Source of the DNA: an uncultured Bacteroidota bacterium
GTDB lineage: Bacteria > Bacteroidota > Bacteroidia > NS11-12g > UBA9320
Assembly (NCBI GenBank): GCA_913050005.1
Contig: CAJXBI010000001.1
Span: 1 to 64,000 of the forward strand
Reading direction: 5' to 3'
Length of the DNA: 64,000 bases
Positions 51,808 through 61,987 of the stretch are shown in pieces. The notes below the pieces were generated by a model. It ran no database searches and was not told the origin of the DNA. It saw only the letters and a program-made list of their open reading frames with translations. Numbering within the stretch: the first letter of the stretch is position 1; each line of letters starts with the position of its first letter. A program made the position numbers and the translations under genes.

Positions 51808-53204
51808 TATTTATATCCTAATATTTTCATCATACTCTCAGCGGTTTGTTCTTCCTGAAAAACCTCATCAATAATTTTACCATCTTCATTTTTAGATAGT
51901 AGAATTTTTTTAGGACTAGGTATCAAGCAATGCTTAATTCCACCTTGGCCACTCAAACCTTCCTGATATGCACCCGTATTAAAAAATCCAATGTAAAGAG
52001 GCTTTCCTTTATCAAATTCAGGTAGGTATATGGCATTAACGTGTTGTTCACTGTTATAATAATCATCGCTATCACATGTCAAACCTCCTAATAAAACTCT
52101 TTCATAACTGGAGTTCCAATTGTTCAAGGGTAATAATATAAATCGTTCATTGATTGCCCACGCATCTGGTAATGTAGTCATAAATGATCCATCAATCATA
52201 TTCCATTTCTCTCGATCATTTTGTTTCTTTTGATAAATAATTTTATAGATAGTGCCGGCACTTTCTCCAACAGTATAACTTCCAAACTCAGTAAAAATAT
52301 GGGGGTCCTCAATATTTTTTGATGAACATTCAATCTTGATTTGACTTACAATTTCTCGCACCATGTAATCATAATCATAATTAAAATTTAGATTTTTCTT
52401 AATGGGGAAACCACCTCCAATGTTAAGTGAATCTAGAGGTTGGCATAATCTTTTTAATTGAACATAGACATTTAAACATTTTCGTAATTCATTCCAATAA
52501 TATGAGGTATCTCTTATGCCTGTATTTATAAAAAAATGGAGCATTTTCAGCTCAAAATTTTGGGAGCCTTTTATATAATTTTCATAAAATGGGACAATGT
52601 CTTTGTACCTAATACCGAGCCTAGACGTGTAAAAAGAAAATTTGGGTTCTTCTTCAGAGGCAATTCTAATACCAACCTTAATCTTCTTATTTGTTCTATT
52701 TTTTAAGAGTTCAAATTCATTGGTATTATCGATTACAACACAGAGGTTTTCAAAACCAAGCTCAATTAAATCAATAATATTATCAATGTAATTTTCAGTT
52801 TTGAATCCGTTACAGATAATGAAACAATCTTTATTTATTTCATCGTGTTCAATTAAGTTCTTAATTAATGCTAGATCATATGCTGAAGAAGTTTCTATAT
52901 GTACGTCATTTTTAATGCACTCTTTTAGTACATATTTAAAATGTGAACTTTTTGTACAATAACAGTAGTGATACTTGCCCTTGTAATTGTACTCGGTAAA
53001 CGCATTTGAAAACCATTGTTTTGCTTTTTGAATATTCTCTGAGATTTTAGGTAAATAACTAAATTGTAAAGGTGTGCTGTGTTTTTTAACTAAATCCATT
53101 AATGGCAGACCCCGCAATAGTAGTTCCCCATCTGAACTGGTTGAGAATTCATCCGTTGGAAATTCAAAGGTTTGCTCTATTAAGTCAGCGTATTTATTCT
53201 TCAA
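51807..53204 (-). CDS. speA: Arginine decarboxylase, short Bacteroidota type
   Basis: 465 aa PLP fold-III decarboxylase: 'YHYCYCTKSSHFKYVLKECI', 'FINTGIRDTSYYWNEL', 'LNIGGGFPI', 'LLGGLTCDSDDYY'. Confidence 0.88.
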   Translation of the reverse strand: MKNKYADLIEQTFEFPTDEFSTSSDGELLLRGLPLMDLVKKHSTPLQFSYLPKISENIQKAKQWFSNAFTEYNYKGKYHYCYCTKSSHFKYVLKECIKNDVHIETSSAYDLALIKNLIEHDEINKDCFIICNGFKTENYIDNIIDLIELGFENLCVVIDNTNEFELLKNRTNKKIKVGIRIASEEEPKFSFYTSRLGIRYKDIVPFYENYIKGSQNFELKMLHFFINTGIRDTSYYWNELRKCLNVYVQLKRLCQPLDSLNIGGGFPIKKNLNFNYDYDYMVREIVSQIKIECSSKNIEDPHIFTEFGSYTVGESAGTIYKIIYQKKQNDREKWNMIDGSFMTTLPDAWAINERFILLPLNNWNSSYERVLLGGLTCDSDDYYNSEQHVNAIYLPEFDKGKPLYIGFFNTGAYQEGLSGQGGIKHCLIPSPKKILLSKNEDGKIIDEVFQEEQTAESMMKILGYK

Positions 53205-53390
53205 TATTTTGAATTTTGATTACAAAAGAAAATAAAAAAACGATTTTGGGTGCCAAAAAAACACAATTTAATGAGGAGAATTATTACCCTTTAACGAAAA
53301 TAATTTAATTCATTGGTTGATTTATTATTTCCAATGGTACTAAAGTATTCAGGTATTTTGTAAATTCGCAAACTTCCAAAAACTAACGCT

Positions 53391-56210
53391 ATCAAAAATC
53401 AGGATATCATAAAAATTATAGGTGCTAAAGAGCATAATCTTCGTAATGTTGATTTGGAAATTCCTAGGCATGAACTTGTTGTATTTACAGGTTTAAGTGG
53501 TAGTGGTAAATCAAGTCTAGCTTTTGATACCATTTTTGCAGAAGGTCAACGTAGATACATGGAAACATTTTCTGCCTATGCAAGACAATTCATAGGTGAA
53601 ATAAAACGTCCAGATGTTGATAAAATTGAGGGGTTGAGTCCTGTAATTGCCATTGAACAAAAGACAGTAAGTAAAAACCCTCGGAGTACAGTAGGTACTA
53701 TTACAGAGGTATATGACTTTTTAAGATTGCTTTTTTCTAGAGCTGGTACAGCATATTCTTACTTAAGTGGGAATAAGATGAAAAGTTTCACAGAAAAAGA
53801 AATTATTGACGGAGTTAATAATTTATTATTTACAAAAATGGTTATCCTCGCCCCATTAATCAAAGGTAGAAAAGGTCATTACAGAGATCTTTTTGAGCAA
53901 TACAGAAAGCGAGGTTTCACAAAAGCTAGGGTAGATGGTGAATTGCAAGAAATTGAGTTAGGCATGCAATTAGATCGATATAAAGTGCATGATATTGAGC
54001 TAGTTATTGATCGATTAACATCAGAAGATAAAGAAACTATCCGGTTGACAGATTCCATACGAACTGCATTAAAAATGGGCAAAGGAATTATTAGTGTGCT
54101 TGATTCAGAAACACAAGAAATTACCCACTTTAGTAAGTTTTTGATGGATGTTGAAACAGGATTATCATACAATGAACCACAACCTAATTTATTTTCATTT
54201 AATTCTCCTTATGGTGCGTGTTTGTCATGTAGTGGTCTAGGAACTTCTTCTGATATTTTTAGAGAAGATTTGATTCCAAATCCAAAATTGAGCATAAACA
54301 AAGGAGGTCTTGCACCCCTTGGTGAGGTAAAGAACAACTGGACATTTACCCAACTCAATGCAATGGGTAAGAAGTTAAAATTTAGTTTATCTAAACCAAT
54401 TTCTTTCATACCTTCTGATATTATGGATATCATTTTGAATGGATCGGATGAAAAGTTTGAAGTTGAATATCGAGGAAGTTCTGGATATAATCAAACTTTT
54501 GAAACCAATTGGAAAGGATTAATTCCCTCATTGATGGAGGCATATCACGAAAAAAACTATGGTACGCTTAGCAGATGGGCAGATGAATTTATGACTGTAG
54601 TTCCTTGTGCAGATTGCAACGGAGGAAGGCTCAATAAAGAGGCTTTATCTTACCGTATTAGTGATACAAATATTGCAGATTTATCAACCAAAAGTATTGG
54701 TGATCTAGCAAAATGGTTGGAGAATGTATATTCAAACCTAGAGGACAGACAATTAGTCATTGCGCAAGAAATTCTTAAAGAAATAAGAGAACGTGTTCAG
54801 TTTTTATTGGATGTCGGACTTTCCTATTTATCACTCAATAATTCGGCTAAGACGTTAAGTGGAGGAGAAGCTCAACGAATTAGATTGGCAACTCAAATTG
54901 GATCTCAGCTTGAAGAAGTATTGTATATTTTAGATGAGCCAAGCATTGGACTTCATCAAAGGGATAATCACAGGCTCATTCAATCCTTAAAAAATTTACG
55001 AGATATTGGCAACTCTGTTATTGTAGTAGAACATGATAAAGATATGATTGTTCAGAGTGATTATGTGGTTGATATTGGTCCATTTGCTGGAAAGAATGGA
55101 GGTCAGATTGTTTCAAGTGGGAAATGGGAAGAAATTCAAAATAATGGAACACTTACAGCAGATTATTTGTCAGGAAAGCGAGAAATTCCTATTCCTTCAA
55201 AACGCAGAAAAGGAAATGGAAAGAAAATATCACTTTATGGATGTGAGGGTAATAATTTGAAAAATATTACGGTTCATTTTCCTATAGGTAAACTAATTGC
55301 AGTGACGGGTGTAAGTGGTAGTGGGAAGAGTAGTCTAATTAACGAAACTCTGCATCCTATTCTTTCGGAATATGTTTATAAGTCCAAAAAGAAACCCTTA
55401 AAATATAAAAAGGTAAAAGGACTCGAACATATTGATAAGGTAATCACAATAGATCAATCTCCAATTGGAAGAACACCAAGGAGTAATCCTGCTACTTATG
55501 TAGGTTTTTTCTCGGAAATTCGTACATTATTTGCCGATATTGGGGAGTCAAAAATTAGAGGGTATAAACCAGGTAGGTTTAGTTTTAATGTGAAAGGCGG
55601 AAGATGCGAAACTTGCAAAGGAGGGGGACAAAAAGTAATTGAGATGAACTTTTTACCAGATGTTTTGGTAGAATGTGAAACATGTCAAGGTAAACGATAC
55701 AACAGAGAAACCCTTGATATTCGATATAAGAATAAAAATATAAGTGATATTCTAGACATGACTGTTGAGGAAGCTGTCCAATTTTTTGAGGCTGTTCCAT
55801 CAATTTATAGAAAGATAAAAGCATTAAATGATGTTGGTCTTGGCTATATTACACTCGGGCAAAGTAGTACAACTATCTCAGGAGGAGAAGCTCAACGCGT
55901 AAAATTAGCAAGTGAGCTGTGTAAAATTAGTACAGGTCAAACATTCTATATTCTAGATGAGCCTACTACTGGTCTTCATTTTGAAGATATTAATGTTTTA
56001 CTAAATGTACTTCAAAACTTGGTTGAACTAGGAAATACAGTTTTATTAATTGAGCATAATTTGGACGTAGTTAAAGTTGCGGATTGGATTATTGATATTG
56101 GACCTGAAGGGGGGAATGCTGGAGGTGAATTAATTATAGAAGGAACACCTGAACAAGTAATTAAATCCAAGGTTGGACACACATCTAAATTTTTGGAAGC
56201 AGAATTTTAA
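53391..56210 (+). CDS. uvrA: Excinuclease ABC subunit UvrA
   Basis: 'IIKIIGAKEHNLRNVDLEIPRHELVVFTGLSGSGKSSLAFDTIFAEGQRRYMETFSAYARQF', second ABC module and zinc-binding CxxC motifs. Homology extends upstream of the TTG at 53454, so the start is set provisionally at the non-canonical ATC at 53391. Confidence 0.95.
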   Translation: MKNQDIIKIIGAKEHNLRNVDLEIPRHELVVFTGLSGSGKSSLAFDTIFAEGQRRYMETFSAYARQFIGEIKRPDVDKIEGLSPVIAIEQKTVSKNPRSTVGTITEVYDFLRLLFSRAGTAYSYLSGNKMKSFTEKEIIDGVNNLLFTKMVILAPLIKGRKGHYRDLFEQYRKRGFTKARVDGELQEIELGMQLDRYKVHDIELVIDRLTSEDKETIRLTDSIRTALKMGKGIISVLDSETQEITHFSKFLMDVETGLSYNEPQPNLFSFNSPYGACLSCSGLGTSSDIFREDLIPNPKLSINKGGLAPLGEVKNNWTFTQLNAMGKKLKFSLSKPISFIPSDIMDIILNGSDEKFEVEYRGSSGYNQTFETNWKGLIPSLMEAYHEKNYGTLSRWADEFMTVVPCADCNGGRLNKEALSYRISDTNIADLSTKSIGDLAKWLENVYSNLEDRQLVIAQEILKEIRERVQFLLDVGLSYLSLNNSAKTLSGGEAQRIRLATQIGSQLEEVLYILDEPSIGLHQRDNHRLIQSLKNLRDIGNSVIVVEHDKDMIVQSDYVVDIGPFAGKNGGQIVSSGKWEEIQNNGTLTADYLSGKREIPIPSKRRKGNGKKISLYGCEGNNLKNITVHFPIGKLIAVTGVSGSGKSSLINETLHPILSEYVYKSKKKPLKYKKVKGLEHIDKVITIDQSPIGRTPRSNPATYVGFFSEIRTLFADIGESKIRGYKPGRFSFNVKGGRCETCKGGGQKVIEMNFLPDVLVECETCQGKRYNRETLDIRYKNKNISDILDMTVEEAVQFFEAVPSIYRKIKALNDVGLGYITLGQSSTTISGGEAQRVKLASELCKISTGQTFYILDEPTTGLHFEDINVLLNVLQNLVELGNTVLLIEHNLDVVKVADWIIDIGPEGGNAGGELIIEGTPEQVIKSKVGHTSKFLEAEF

Positions 56211-56276
56211 TTAAAATCAGGACTGCCTATAAGTCACATTTGGTATCATGGCTTAGTTTTAGTATACATTAGCAAA

Positions 56277-58013
56277 ATGAGCAAAAAAAATGTCTCCATA
56301 AAATGGGCATTCAAAGAATTTATTTGGCCTAGACGAAGGATGATTGGATTAGGTCTTGTATTGATAATTGTAAGAAGTCTCACAGGTCTTGTACTTCCTT
56401 ATGAAACCAAGATTCTGCTAGACGATATTGTTCCGTCTGGAGATATAGCCGGGTTAAAAAATGTAATTGGTTTGGTATGTGGAGCTATATTTATACAAGC
56501 AGTTACATCGTTTATATTAACTCGACTTTTGAGTGTTGAGGCTCAATTTTTAATATCACAATTAAGAGCACAGGTACAAAAGAAACTTTTAAAATTACCT
56601 ATCTCGTTTTTTGATAATCACAAGTCTGGAGCCCTTGTAAGTCGTGTAATGAGTGATGTGGAAGGAGTTCGAAATCTTGTTGGAACTGGATTAGTTCAAC
56701 TAATAGGGGGGTCGATTACATCATTGGTTGCTTTATTTTTTCTAATTGACATAAATGCATCGATGACTCTATTTGTTTTACTTCCTGTTTTGATCTTTGC
56801 CTTTATTGCCATGAAGGCATTTGGCTATATAAGACCCATTTTTCGGGATCGGGGTAAAATTAACGCAGAAGTGACCGGAAGACTTACGGAAACTCTAAAT
56901 GGAGTTAGAGTTATTAAAGGGTTTAATGCAGAAGAACAAGAAAATAAGACTTTTGAAAAAGGAGTTGAGAAGCTTTATCTTAATGTCAAAAAGAGCCTAA
57001 CTGCTACTGCTTTAATGACGAGTTCATCTACATTTTTATTAGGATTGGCATCTACAGGAATAATTGGAATAGGGGGTTATTTCATGATGGAAAATACGAT
57101 GACGAATGGTGACTTTGTCTCATTTACACTATTTCTAGGATTTATGATTGCACCAATTGTTCAAATGAGTAATATTGGAAGTCAGCTCACAGAGGCTTTA
57201 GCTGGACTTGATAGAACTCAGGAATTAATGAATCGAGAAGAAGAGGACAATCCGGTTGTAAGAAAGCAGTTTTTGAAAAATATAAAAGGGGACATAAAAT
57301 TTAATTCGGTGTCTTTCCATTATGAGGATAATAAAGAGGTTTTGCATAATATCACCTTTGAGGCAAAAGCAGGTACAGTTACAGCATTAGTGGGTTCTTC
57401 TGGTAGTGGTAAATCAACTATTGCTGGTCTTGCTGCTACATATTTAACCCCTTTCAAAGGGGTGGTTACTATTGATGGTTTTAATTTATCACAAATCAAT
57501 TTGAGCAGTTATCGACAGCATTTAGGTGTTGTATTGCAAGATGACTTTTTGTTTGAGGGAACTATTCGAGAAAATATTCTTTTTCCTAGACCATTAGCCA
57601 CAGATGAAGAACTAATTTACTCAGTAAAAGCAGCTTACGTTCATGAATTTACAGATCGTTTTGAGAAAGGTTTGGATACAATAATTGGTGAACGTGGGGT
57701 GAAATTGAGCGGTGGTCAACGTCAACGAATAGCCATAGCACGAGCTTTATTAGCTAATCCCAAGATAATTTTACTGGATGAGGCCACATCTAACCTCGAC
57801 AATGAAAGTGAGCGTTACATTCAAAAAAGTCTTGAATTACTTATGAAAAATCGTACCACTTTTGTGATTGCACATCGATTGAGTACTATTCAACAAGCAG
57901 ACCAAATTTTAGTAATCGAAGATGGATGCATTGTCGAACAAGGTAAACACAACGAATTACTTGCTCAGAAAGGAAGGTATCATGACCTATTCACTTTTCA
58001 AAGTAGGATATGA
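56277..58013 (+). CDS. ABC transporter ATP-binding protein/permease (exporter half-transporter)
   Basis: TM domain plus Walker A 'ALVGSSGSGKSTIAG', 'LSGGQRQRIAIARALLANPKIILLDEATSNLD'. Confidence 0.94.
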   Translation: MSKKNVSIKWAFKEFIWPRRRMIGLGLVLIIVRSLTGLVLPYETKILLDDIVPSGDIAGLKNVIGLVCGAIFIQAVTSFILTRLLSVEAQFLISQLRAQVQKKLLKLPISFFDNHKSGALVSRVMSDVEGVRNLVGTGLVQLIGGSITSLVALFFLIDINASMTLFVLLPVLIFAFIAMKAFGYIRPIFRDRGKINAEVTGRLTETLNGVRVIKGFNAEEQENKTFEKGVEKLYLNVKKSLTATALMTSSSTFLLGLASTGIIGIGGYFMMENTMTNGDFVSFTLFLGFMIAPIVQMSNIGSQLTEALAGLDRTQELMNREEEDNPVVRKQFLKNIKGDIKFNSVSFHYEDNKEVLHNITFEAKAGTVTALVGSSGSGKSTIAGLAATYLTPFKGVVTIDGFNLSQINLSSYRQHLGVVLQDDFLFEGTIRENILFPRPLATDEELIYSVKAAYVHEFTDRFEKGLDTIIGERGVKLSGGQRQRIAIARALLANPKIILLDEATSNLDNESERYIQKSLELLMKNRTTFVIAHRLSTIQQADQILVIEDGCIVEQGKHNELLAQKGRYHDLFTFQSRI

Positions 58014-58022
58014 CATATTTTT

Positions 58023-58982
58023 TTACCGTTCTCTAACCCATTTTTTTCGTTCATGAGAATTGTGATAAGTCCATGCTATAATTCGGCTGCTCTTATTTCC
58101 TTGTCCCATAGGAATTGTTTTAACATCAAAGGCCTCCATCTTTCTAAGGGCAAGATAAATATTCTTAAGATTGCCGTGTTTGCTTACAAGTGAAGTAAAC
58201 CATAACACATTTTTTTTGAATTGTTTACTCTCCTTAATCATATTTTTTATGAACCGTAATTCGCCACCTTCACACCAGATTTCATTATGCATTCCACCAA
58301 AACTAGGATTAGGTTTCTTTGGTTTCTCGCCTTTCAAATTTTTTATTTTTTTCATATTTGCTGATATGGCCTCAGCCTGTGAAGCGTGAAAGGGGGGGTT
58401 GCAAACTGTGATATCAAATATTTCATTTGGTTTGATAATGCCTCTAAAAAAATGATTGATATTTTCTTGATATCGAATATTAACACTGAGCCTATTATTT
58501 TTAATAATTTCTTGAGCAGAATTAATGGAGGTTAAATCTATATCTGAGCCAACAAAATCCCAATCGTATTCACAATGGCCTATAATCGGGTAAATGCAAT
58601 TTGCCCCCATACCAATGTCTAAGGCGTGAATTATAGGTCCTTTTGGTATTCTCTTATTATCGTCGCTAGCTAGTAAATCTGCAATATGATGAATGTAGTC
58701 AGCCCTTCCCGGAACTGGAGGGCAGAGGTATCCAGACGGGATATCCCAGTTTTTAATGCCATAATTAAATTTTAGTAACGATTGATTCAAAATTTTAACA
58801 GCTTCAGCACTAAAAAAATTAATGGTTTCTTTACCGTATTTATTCACACTTACAAATTTTTCTAGTTCAGGTGTTTGTTCAATTAGCCTAGGAAAATTAT
58901 ACTTTGTTTTGTGACGATTCCTTCTGTGAAGCCTATTCTTGATTTTAGATTTTTGTTTGGTATTCTTATTTTCTTCACCCAT
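58023..58982 (-). CDS. rlmF: 23S rRNA (adenine(1618)-N(6))-methyltransferase
   Basis: 'LHRRNRHKTKYNFPRLI', 'IHALDIGMGANCIYPIIGHCEYDWDFVGSDID', 'FDITVCNPPFHAS'. Confidence 0.93.
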   Translation of the reverse strand: MGEENKNTKQKSKIKNRLHRRNRHKTKYNFPRLIEQTPELEKFVSVNKYGKETINFFSAEAVKILNQSLLKFNYGIKNWDIPSGYLCPPVPGRADYIHHIADLLASDDNKRIPKGPIIHALDIGMGANCIYPIIGHCEYDWDFVGSDIDLTSINSAQEIIKNNRLSVNIRYQENINHFFRGIIKPNEIFDITVCNPPFHASQAEAISANMKKIKNLKGEKPKKPNPSFGGMHNEIWCEGGELRFIKNMIKESKQFKKNVLWFTSLVSKHGNLKNIYLALRKMEAFDVKTIPMGQGNKSSRIIAWTYHNSHERKKWVRER

Positions 58983-59025
58983 GATTTTAAAAATCTACTT
59001 TATTAATGCGACGTTTTGAAATAAT

Positions 59026-61677
59026 TTAAAAGTCAAACCAACTTCGTCTTCTGTTAAGTTTGAGGTCTTGTAACGTACTTGATTTTACATTAATTCCAAA
59101 TGAGAACATCTGTCTTCCAATTGGGTACCATTCAAAGTTCATTTGCCAACAATGCAAGTCTCTATAGAAATTTATGGAGGTTAAAGACAGCTCTTTTTTG
59201 GTAATGTCATAGCCACTATTCAATCCAATTTTCCAGTTTTCAGATAGTTTTATGTCTCCATTAAATGTGATGCTTTGTATTACTGATTTTTCTAGTAATA
59301 CAGGGCGATTGGCTCTCATATTATAATTGACGTTTAAACTCCATGGGAGGTTAAAATCTATATAATTTTGTTTATTATTATTGATAAACTCAAGTTCTTG
59401 TTCATTAGCATTATCTATGGATTTACGTTTAAAAGCATTCGGATTTAAGTTGGTTGAAATGGATAAATTACTTTGCGTAAAATGACCCAAGGTATTCATG
59501 GTATTAAAGGCATATTCTTTTCTACGATTTGATCTAGTTCCATCATCGTTTAATTCCCATTGGTAGGGATCAAATGTAGTTCCAAAAGTCATTCGTATTT
59601 TATTTAGTATAGTGGTATTTCCACTAATACTCAAACTGGAGAGGTTAAATGAGTCAGCTAAAAAGTTATAACCACTTCTTATATTTAGATTTTCAATAAT
59701 TTTAATTTTTTTGATTCCACCATTGGTGGTGTCTTTTTGAGATTTGATTTTTATCTCAAGATTATTTCCAACGCCGAAATTTAAAGATGCTTGTGGTCCA
59801 GTCGAGGGACGTCCCAAAAGACCATTTTCGTATATCGAATATGTACTGAATATTTGAGGTGTATCTGATTGGACATTTCGATAACCATTTTTTTCGCCCG
59901 TTGAAAAATCAGGGCTATAAACTGCTGAAATGTTAGGGCGAATAACATGGCGTATGGCTTGTAACTTGCTCCCTTTTTTGAAAATTTTCATTCCATACAA
60001 AATGGTACTTAAGCTTATGCTAGTTCTGTACGATACTGCTCTATGAAAACCTTTGATGGTATTAGTTATCAATGAGTCTCTCTCTTCGTCCCATGTTTTT
60101 TCTGTAGTTTCTAAGTACCAATATTCGTCAAAGCTAATATTTGGTGACACTGTAATCCATTTTAATGCCTTGAATGATGTACTTATTGGTATTCGGTGGC
60201 TAATTCCGTTTCTAATATTATCTCTTAGGTTAGAAGTTTTAATTGATGAATTACCACTGAGTTGTTCACGAATACTTCCAATTAGTATAGTGTCAATAGT
60301 TCTAATTTCATTTCGAAATGTACCTTGATAGGATACCCCAAAATTTTTCATAAAACTTCGTAATGTCTTATTTTTTGAATTAAAGGTTTTAAAGGGCATT
60401 TGTCTACTCATATTTGCTGTCATTTGAGGTAGCGTCATGGTGAGGTCTCCAGTACTCAGATTTTGGTTAATATTACTGGCGATACTCAAATTAATTTTTC
60501 TGTTAAAAAAACCACGGCTATATGATACACTAGAGTTTGAGTTAGTACTTATAATATCATCATAATTTGTTGTGTTATTTTTAAGAAAGCTACTGGTTAC
60601 AAAGTTGACATTTGCACTAAAATTACTACCTGGTCTTGATTTTGCATCTTTGGTATAATTCCAGCTTAGTCTATAATCATTAGAAACACGGAAAGATGGC
60701 GACTCTGGTTCCCCAAATTCGTTTTTATTAAAACTAAATCGAAGGTTACCTCGGTATTTATATCGTTTGTAATAATTAGACATAAGTGTGAATCCCCAGC
60801 TTCCTCTAAAATAAATATCACTAGAAATTTGGACATCAAAAAAGTCACTTATTGGAAGATAATAACCAAGTCCACGAAGATTATACCCTCTTTCTTGAGA
60901 TTGTCCAAAATTTGGGAAGAGTATCCCATGTTTTCTTTTTTTAGGTATAGGAAAAAATCCAAATGGTACTACAATAGGGGTATTAATACCTGCTATAACC
61001 AAGTTAGCAGGTCCAGTAATTATTTGTTTACCTGGGATCACTTTAATTTTATCGGCTTTAATGTAGAAATGAGGATCAGGCAAATTACAAGTTGTGAACT
61101 GTGCATCTTTAACGTAAATATTTTCTTGACTGTCTCTCAAAACTCGTTTACCATGAATGTAGCCGTCTTTTTCCGTGGTTAATACACCAAACGAAATTCC
61201 TTTTTTGGTTTTAAAGTTGTATTTCATGGTATCAGCTTCATAGATTTTTCCATTATCATCAAAAGTAGGTCTACCTATATAATTATGAGTAGAATCGTCT
61301 ACAATTCCAGTAGCAAATACGTCCATAGAACGAAAATCAATTGCAATGAAATCAGCATTAAGTTTAATATTTTGAAAAATAATTTGAGCTTTACCATAAA
61401 GGTAGGCTTTTTGAGCTTTTAAGTCAAGAATGGTAGAGTCTTGAGCGTCATATTTTACTTTGTCTTCAATATCTGATTTGTGGTCTAATACAGAAAATAA
61501 AATTGAATCTTTTGAAATTGAATCTTGTTGAATGATACTGGTTAAAGTGGTATCATTATTTTGTGAAAAAACAAATTGACCTATCAAAATATTACCAAAT
61601 ATCAAAAGCACTCGATTAACTTGGTGTATTTTTCTAATCAATGACCTAAAACCAGATATGTACTTATTGTGAATCAA
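59026..61677 (-). CDS. lptD: Putative LPS assembly protein LptD (OstA-like)
   Basis: N-terminal OstA-like 'KAYLYGKAQIIFQNIKLNADFIAIDF...VFATGIVD', then a long beta-barrel with 'VPFGFFPIPKKRKHGILFPNFGQSQERGYNLRGLGYYLPISDFFDVQISSDIYFRGSWG'. Confidence 0.88.
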   Translation of the reverse strand: MIHNKYISGFRSLIRKIHQVNRVLLIFGNILIGQFVFSQNNDTTLTSIIQQDSISKDSILFSVLDHKSDIEDKVKYDAQDSTILDLKAQKAYLYGKAQIIFQNIKLNADFIAIDFRSMDVFATGIVDDSTHNYIGRPTFDDNGKIYEADTMKYNFKTKKGISFGVLTTEKDGYIHGKRVLRDSQENIYVKDAQFTTCNLPDPHFYIKADKIKVIPGKQIITGPANLVIAGINTPIVVPFGFFPIPKKRKHGILFPNFGQSQERGYNLRGLGYYLPISDFFDVQISSDIYFRGSWGFTLMSNYYKRYKYRGNLRFSFNKNEFGEPESPSFRVSNDYRLSWNYTKDAKSRPGSNFSANVNFVTSSFLKNNTTNYDDIISTNSNSSVSYSRGFFNRKINLSIASNINQNLSTGDLTMTLPQMTANMSRQMPFKTFNSKNKTLRSFMKNFGVSYQGTFRNEIRTIDTILIGSIREQLSGNSSIKTSNLRDNIRNGISHRIPISTSFKALKWITVSPNISFDEYWYLETTEKTWDEERDSLITNTIKGFHRAVSYRTSISLSTILYGMKIFKKGSKLQAIRHVIRPNISAVYSPDFSTGEKNGYRNVQSDTPQIFSTYSIYENGLLGRPSTGPQASLNFGVGNNLEIKIKSQKDTTNGGIKKIKIIENLNIRSGYNFLADSFNLSSLSISGNTTILNKIRMTFGTTFDPYQWELNDDGTRSNRRKEYAFNTMNTLGHFTQSNLSISTNLNPNAFKRKSIDNANEQELEFINNNKQNYIDFNLPWSLNVNYNMRANRPVLLEKSVIQSITFNGDIKLSENWKIGLNSGYDITKKELSLTSINFYRDLHCWQMNFEWYPIGRQMFSFGINVKSSTLQDLKLNRRRSWFDF

Positions 61678-61987
61678 TAAAAGTTATTACTTACTGCAAT
61701 AATCGTTCAAACCAACAATTTTATTAAACAAGATTATTTTCTATTAAGCTATTGTATATAGAAATTAAGACATACTCAAATATTATTGGGTTTTAGGAAA
61801 ATGTAATATCAGAACACTCGTTATTAGATTTTTATACTTTGGATGAAAAATTGGACCATAATGAACGAGAAAAACTACATTAAAGGACATTATCAACATT
61901 AGCATAATATTTATTAGGTTAAAGTTCTCATTATATTTGGACTAATAATTGTTGTCTTTTTAAACAATAAGTTACGTACAAGATATC

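Noticed and set aside
53454-56210. ORF-track uvrA start at the TTG at 53454
   Set aside because: Would truncate the conserved N-terminal strand of UvrA; see the finding on non-canonical initiation.
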